From the NCBI GenBank assembly GCA_026874595.1, contig CM049317.1, positions 32,600,901-32,664,900 of the forward strand: a stretch of DNA of 64,000 nt. Direction: 5' to 3'. The notes beneath the pieces were generated by a model. The model was not told where the DNA came from. It saw only the letters and a list, made by a program, of their open reading frames with translations, and made no database searches. This document shows positions 60,944-64,000 of this stretch, piece by piece. The DNA comes from Sipunculus nudus (Eukaryota; Annelida; Sipuncula; Golfingiida; Sipunculidae). Made by a program: the position numbers and the translations under genes. Within the stretch, counting starts at the first letter, position 1, and each line of letters starts with the position of its first letter.

Positions 60944-61880
60944 TGAATTTTGTGCCTAGGAATCATCACATCGTGGTACCACAGCAAACATTAAAGAAAA
61001 CGTATATCTTTTTAATAGGTTAAATAAAATGTTCAGTACTGTTAATGTTATAGGAACTTTGCCGTTTGAATGATAAATCTGGCAAGTCTTGCTGACGTCA
61101 AATTAATTTTAGCCCTTTTTTTTCAGGTTAGTTGTGACCAACTTTTAAAATATAACATGCACATTTTATTTAACTTATTAGCACGATAGATTAATTTTTT
61201 TCTGAAAAAAAAGGCAGATTATTTGTTTGATTGGAAACGTGAGAGAATGCGCGGATGCTGTTTATCAACGTCGCCTATGCCTGAAAGGGTTACACAGAGG
61301 AACAGGGGGCTGCTGGTGCGACATGACTGAATAGGAGTTGCTAAATAAGTTCATCAGAGACTACCTAACTTTGGAGAATCATTGACAAATGGACAGCTTT
61401 ACAACCCTCTATAAATTTTTTTTCCACTGATGGATCTAAAAGGTATATTTTCTTGGTGTAAGCTCTGAACACTTATATGCTCCCAGGTACTGATAACTTA
61501 ATTTGCTATGTCTGTCAGGAGTATTGTTAAGGTTAAATGACATATTATTCTCACTGACGCATTACCACGACTTGTGCATTTCCAGTTTTAAGATGTATTT
61601 TCATTGCATGATATAAGTAAATTAGTGTCTTAATCTCTTTTATATGAGGAAAGACACTACAATGCTTCTTCAATTTGGATCTTACTGAGATGAAAATTAT
61701 TTACTTCCCCATGGACATTAAACACCAGGAACATATGTGGATCGGGAGGTGACTGGGTCCTCAGGGAGTACATGTGAGATCCTTCTGCCCGAGGATTATG
61801 GCTGATTTTAGGCAATGGAAAGAAACGTCTTTGGACGCAATGTTTAAAAAAAGAGCTAATCACTGAGAACACGGAACATA

Positions 61881-62060
61881 GGAGTCGAGTGGTAATAGAC
61901 TTTGATCTCTGTGCTGGCTATACCCGGGTTCAATTCCCAGGACAGCTATGAGAATAGGTGATAAAACCCTTTCCAGGTCAGTAGTTTCCCCGGGTCCTCT
62001 GGCTCTATACATTAATAAAAGGGGCCATCTCTACCATGGGGAGTGCCTAGCAAACGTTAT
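61881..62060 (+). mobile_element. tRNA-derived SINE in the foldback core
   Basis: GGAGTCGAGTGGTAATAGAC resembles a box A region and CCCGGGTTCAATTCCCAGG is a good box B. The sequence continues into a non-tRNA body. A genuine tRNA fold is not present. Confidence 0.5.
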
Positions 62061-62514
62061 TATAACAATTTGCACAATCCATGTAAAGTAATAATGTTAC
62101 AATTTATCAAATTCTGAACTTTTTTTAATAACATTTAGACATCACATTCAACACTTTCTGCTTTTCTGTTTTGACTAGTGCAAAATGTTATATAGCACGG
62201 AAGTTAGATATAAAGCCTGTTAGGCGGACTTGGCATCTCGCCTTCTTGCTGTCCTTATACTTGGGTTGAAAGTTTTTATGTTTGCATCATAAACATGTTG
62301 ATAATCAGTGGCGTTATTGTCAAATTTGTGAACAATACTGGATACATTGTTATAACCTGCACCACATCCGGAACAGTCAGCACTGCCACCATTACTTCAA
62401 CAATCATTTCATCCACATCTTAAATATAAGACATCTAATTCCTTCAGTTTCCTGACATTACTTGTGAAAAAATGTGAACAAAGTTTTCAGGATGGTTCCC
62501 TATGAAACCCTAAA

Positions 62515-63566
62515 CTAATTGGCGAAGCATAAACACCAAGAGTGTCAATGACTGATGGCCTTTGTGCTTTCAGCATTGATCATGTTCCAATATGGGTTAG
62601 CCATCATGAGATGGATCTTGAGATAGATAAGATGTGTTTCAAGCAATATATTCTGTCGAATCAAGATGTTAGATTCTGGAAAGGAACCACAATTGGCAAC
62701 TTTATTGTGTTCTGCTACATGAATGTCTGCCTATTCTTGTGTGTACAGGTACTCTGGTTATGTATATATCCCGTGCATGCTGTACTGTCGAGAAAGGTCA
62801 TTTAATGTCATATTACCTAGATAATGTATTACATGGACTGACAGTATATGCGGAAAAACCGCAACCAAGACCTAATGTATTTTGCTGGTTTTATATACAG
62901 CGATGTGTGTCGACTTATAAAACCATGTGAGGATATAATGATGCAAGACCAAGGATGTTGGTATTTCACTTGGGTATTTAATAAAGAACAAACCGTTTAT
63001 CTAAGCTAACCGCATAGCCTTCCTGTACTACATAAACTAAGATTAAGTAAGTGCCACGTACCAGTAATTCTCTTGTTAACGCATTAAATTTGCTGTGGTT
63101 TAATGCTCTATATTTGTCGATTGCGGATTGTGTTCGTCTACAGGGTCTATTCACGGCTGTTTAATACCTCCCTATATAGATAAGATGTGTCTCAGGTTAC
63201 CATGATGGAAGAAAAACAATGATATTTAATCAAATGTTCCTGATTAACCCAGATTTTCATGGTAAGGAGAAAACTATTGTTTCCTCAATCTTGAAACCTA
63301 TTCCATTGGATTCCTTGACCAAAAAATGTATTTTTGACACAAAAATTGTCATTATAGCTGTAACAGAAACAAGCATATGAGGTTTGGAGTATTTTCGGCG
63401 GTCATTTTCAATAATTTGCATATATTTCACATACTAAGGGAGATCTAACTTGTGTCTTTGGATAAATTCATTCCTATGGCCCTAAGGTACTTCTTTGCCA
63501 AAGGGGACCTTTGCATCATGACTTGAAGTCAACAGCCTAATTTATGCACTTAACCCAACCACTAGA
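62515..63566 (-). repeat. Right arm of the inverted repeat
   Basis: Inverse of 58783-59728. The open frames at 62542-62930 fall within or across the arm and are not conserved in the left arm, so they are not taken as genes. Confidence 0.8.
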
Positions 63567-63749
63567 ATGGGATTTTCCTTTTAGGGAATATCTATCTAAA
63601 CCATCAGAGGTGTTCACCACCTAGAGTGATCGATAAACACGTAAAAATATCCTATCAAACATTTGATAAACCTGAAAGGTTGTTCTGTCTGGTAAATGTT
63701 TTGTAATTAGCTCAGATCCATTTAAAATTAACTGACATTACTTATTGTA

Positions 63750-63752
<3 letters not shown>

Positions 63753-63786
<34 letters not shown>
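63753..63786. repeat. (CT)n microsatellite
   Basis: About 17 CT units followed by CACACACA. Confidence 0.95.
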
Positions 63787-63796
<10 letters not shown>

Positions 63797-64000
63797 TTGG
63801 TCACTATATGTTTAATTCACCGTCTTTCAATTCTCTTAACTTCACGCCACCTTTTAATGTTTGTCGTAAAAAAAATGGATTGAAACGCGCAAAGGAAATT
63901 ATATAATTCATTGTTCTACAAGTTGTTCTAATTTTGTGAAGAATGCACCATTCTCTACATCACGTTGTGTATCCTACAGAAACTAAATAATGGAGCTACG

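Larger units (their letters stand above)
58783..63566. mobile_element. Large inverted-repeat (foldback) structure, ~4.8 kb
   Basis: The outer ends (TAGTAGGTGGGTTAAGTG at 58783 and its inverse CACTTAACCCAACCACTA near 63560) and the inner ends (GCCATCAGTCATTGACACTC near 59680 and its inverse near 62545) define two arms of about 0.95-1.05 kb. The arms are imperfectly complementary throughout. The core of about 2.8 kb has short ORFs and a SINE. No known transposase or integrase was recognised, so the class is open. Confidence 0.7.

Overview
This is AT-rich animal DNA, and the genes are split into many exons. It looks like a lophotrochozoan invertebrate, most likely a mollusc. The reasons are C-type lectin, WSC and tyrosine-tailed receptor genes, decayed Ty3/gypsy and tRNA-SINE copies, and dispersed repeats rich in GTCCGTCCGGCCGTCC and GACCTTTGACCT, which I associate from memory with molluscan genomes. 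The species cannot be named from the sequence. There are no bacterial genes, operons or CRISPR arrays.

Three multi-exon loci, all on the minus strand, can be supported by splice sites, matching intron phases and protein motifs. (1) At 15.5-11.3 kb is a receptor-like locus (A): signal peptide, half C-type lectin domain (CTLD), WSC-like domain, second CTLD and a Ser/Thr-rich stalk. It carries a one-base insertion and a broken last CTLD exon, so it is probably a pseudogene. (2) At 29.7-23.5 kb is its intact paralogue (B), about 536 residues in eight exons, with a transmembrane helix and a long tail carrying two copies of VENEIYE. (3) At 57.8-37.7 kb are 12 recognisable exons of a thrombospondin type-1 (TSP1) protein of the THSD7A/THSD7B type, plus two probable C-terminal exons. 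It has three in-frame stops, one frameshift and missing TSP1 segments, so it is probably a decaying copy.

The rest is mostly repeats. 0-6.9 kb holds rearranged Ty3/gypsy pol fragments and two diverged LTR-like repeats flanking a 335-bp tandem array. A dispersed element with shared ends occurs at 3.8-5.45, 31.55-31.94 and 44.45-46.85 kb, with fragments near 11.94, 27.0 and 49.7 kb. A gag fossil lies at 22.25-22.77 kb. tRNA-derived SINEs lie at 1-0.18, 33.52-33.75 and 61.88-62.06 kb. A pair of inverted G/C-rich minisatellites lies at 53.28-54.35 kb. The last 6 kb holds a 4.8-kb structure made of two roughly 1-kb inverted arms around a 2.8-kb core. TA, CT, poly-C and poly-G runs are scattered throughout.

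Loci A and B are best read as cell-surface recognition receptors, with tail tyrosines in B that could signal. The TSP1 locus would have coded for a large adhesive membrane protein. Exon borders were set by eye from GT/AG signals, phase and paralogue comparison; first exons, UTRs and promoters are mostly unresolved.
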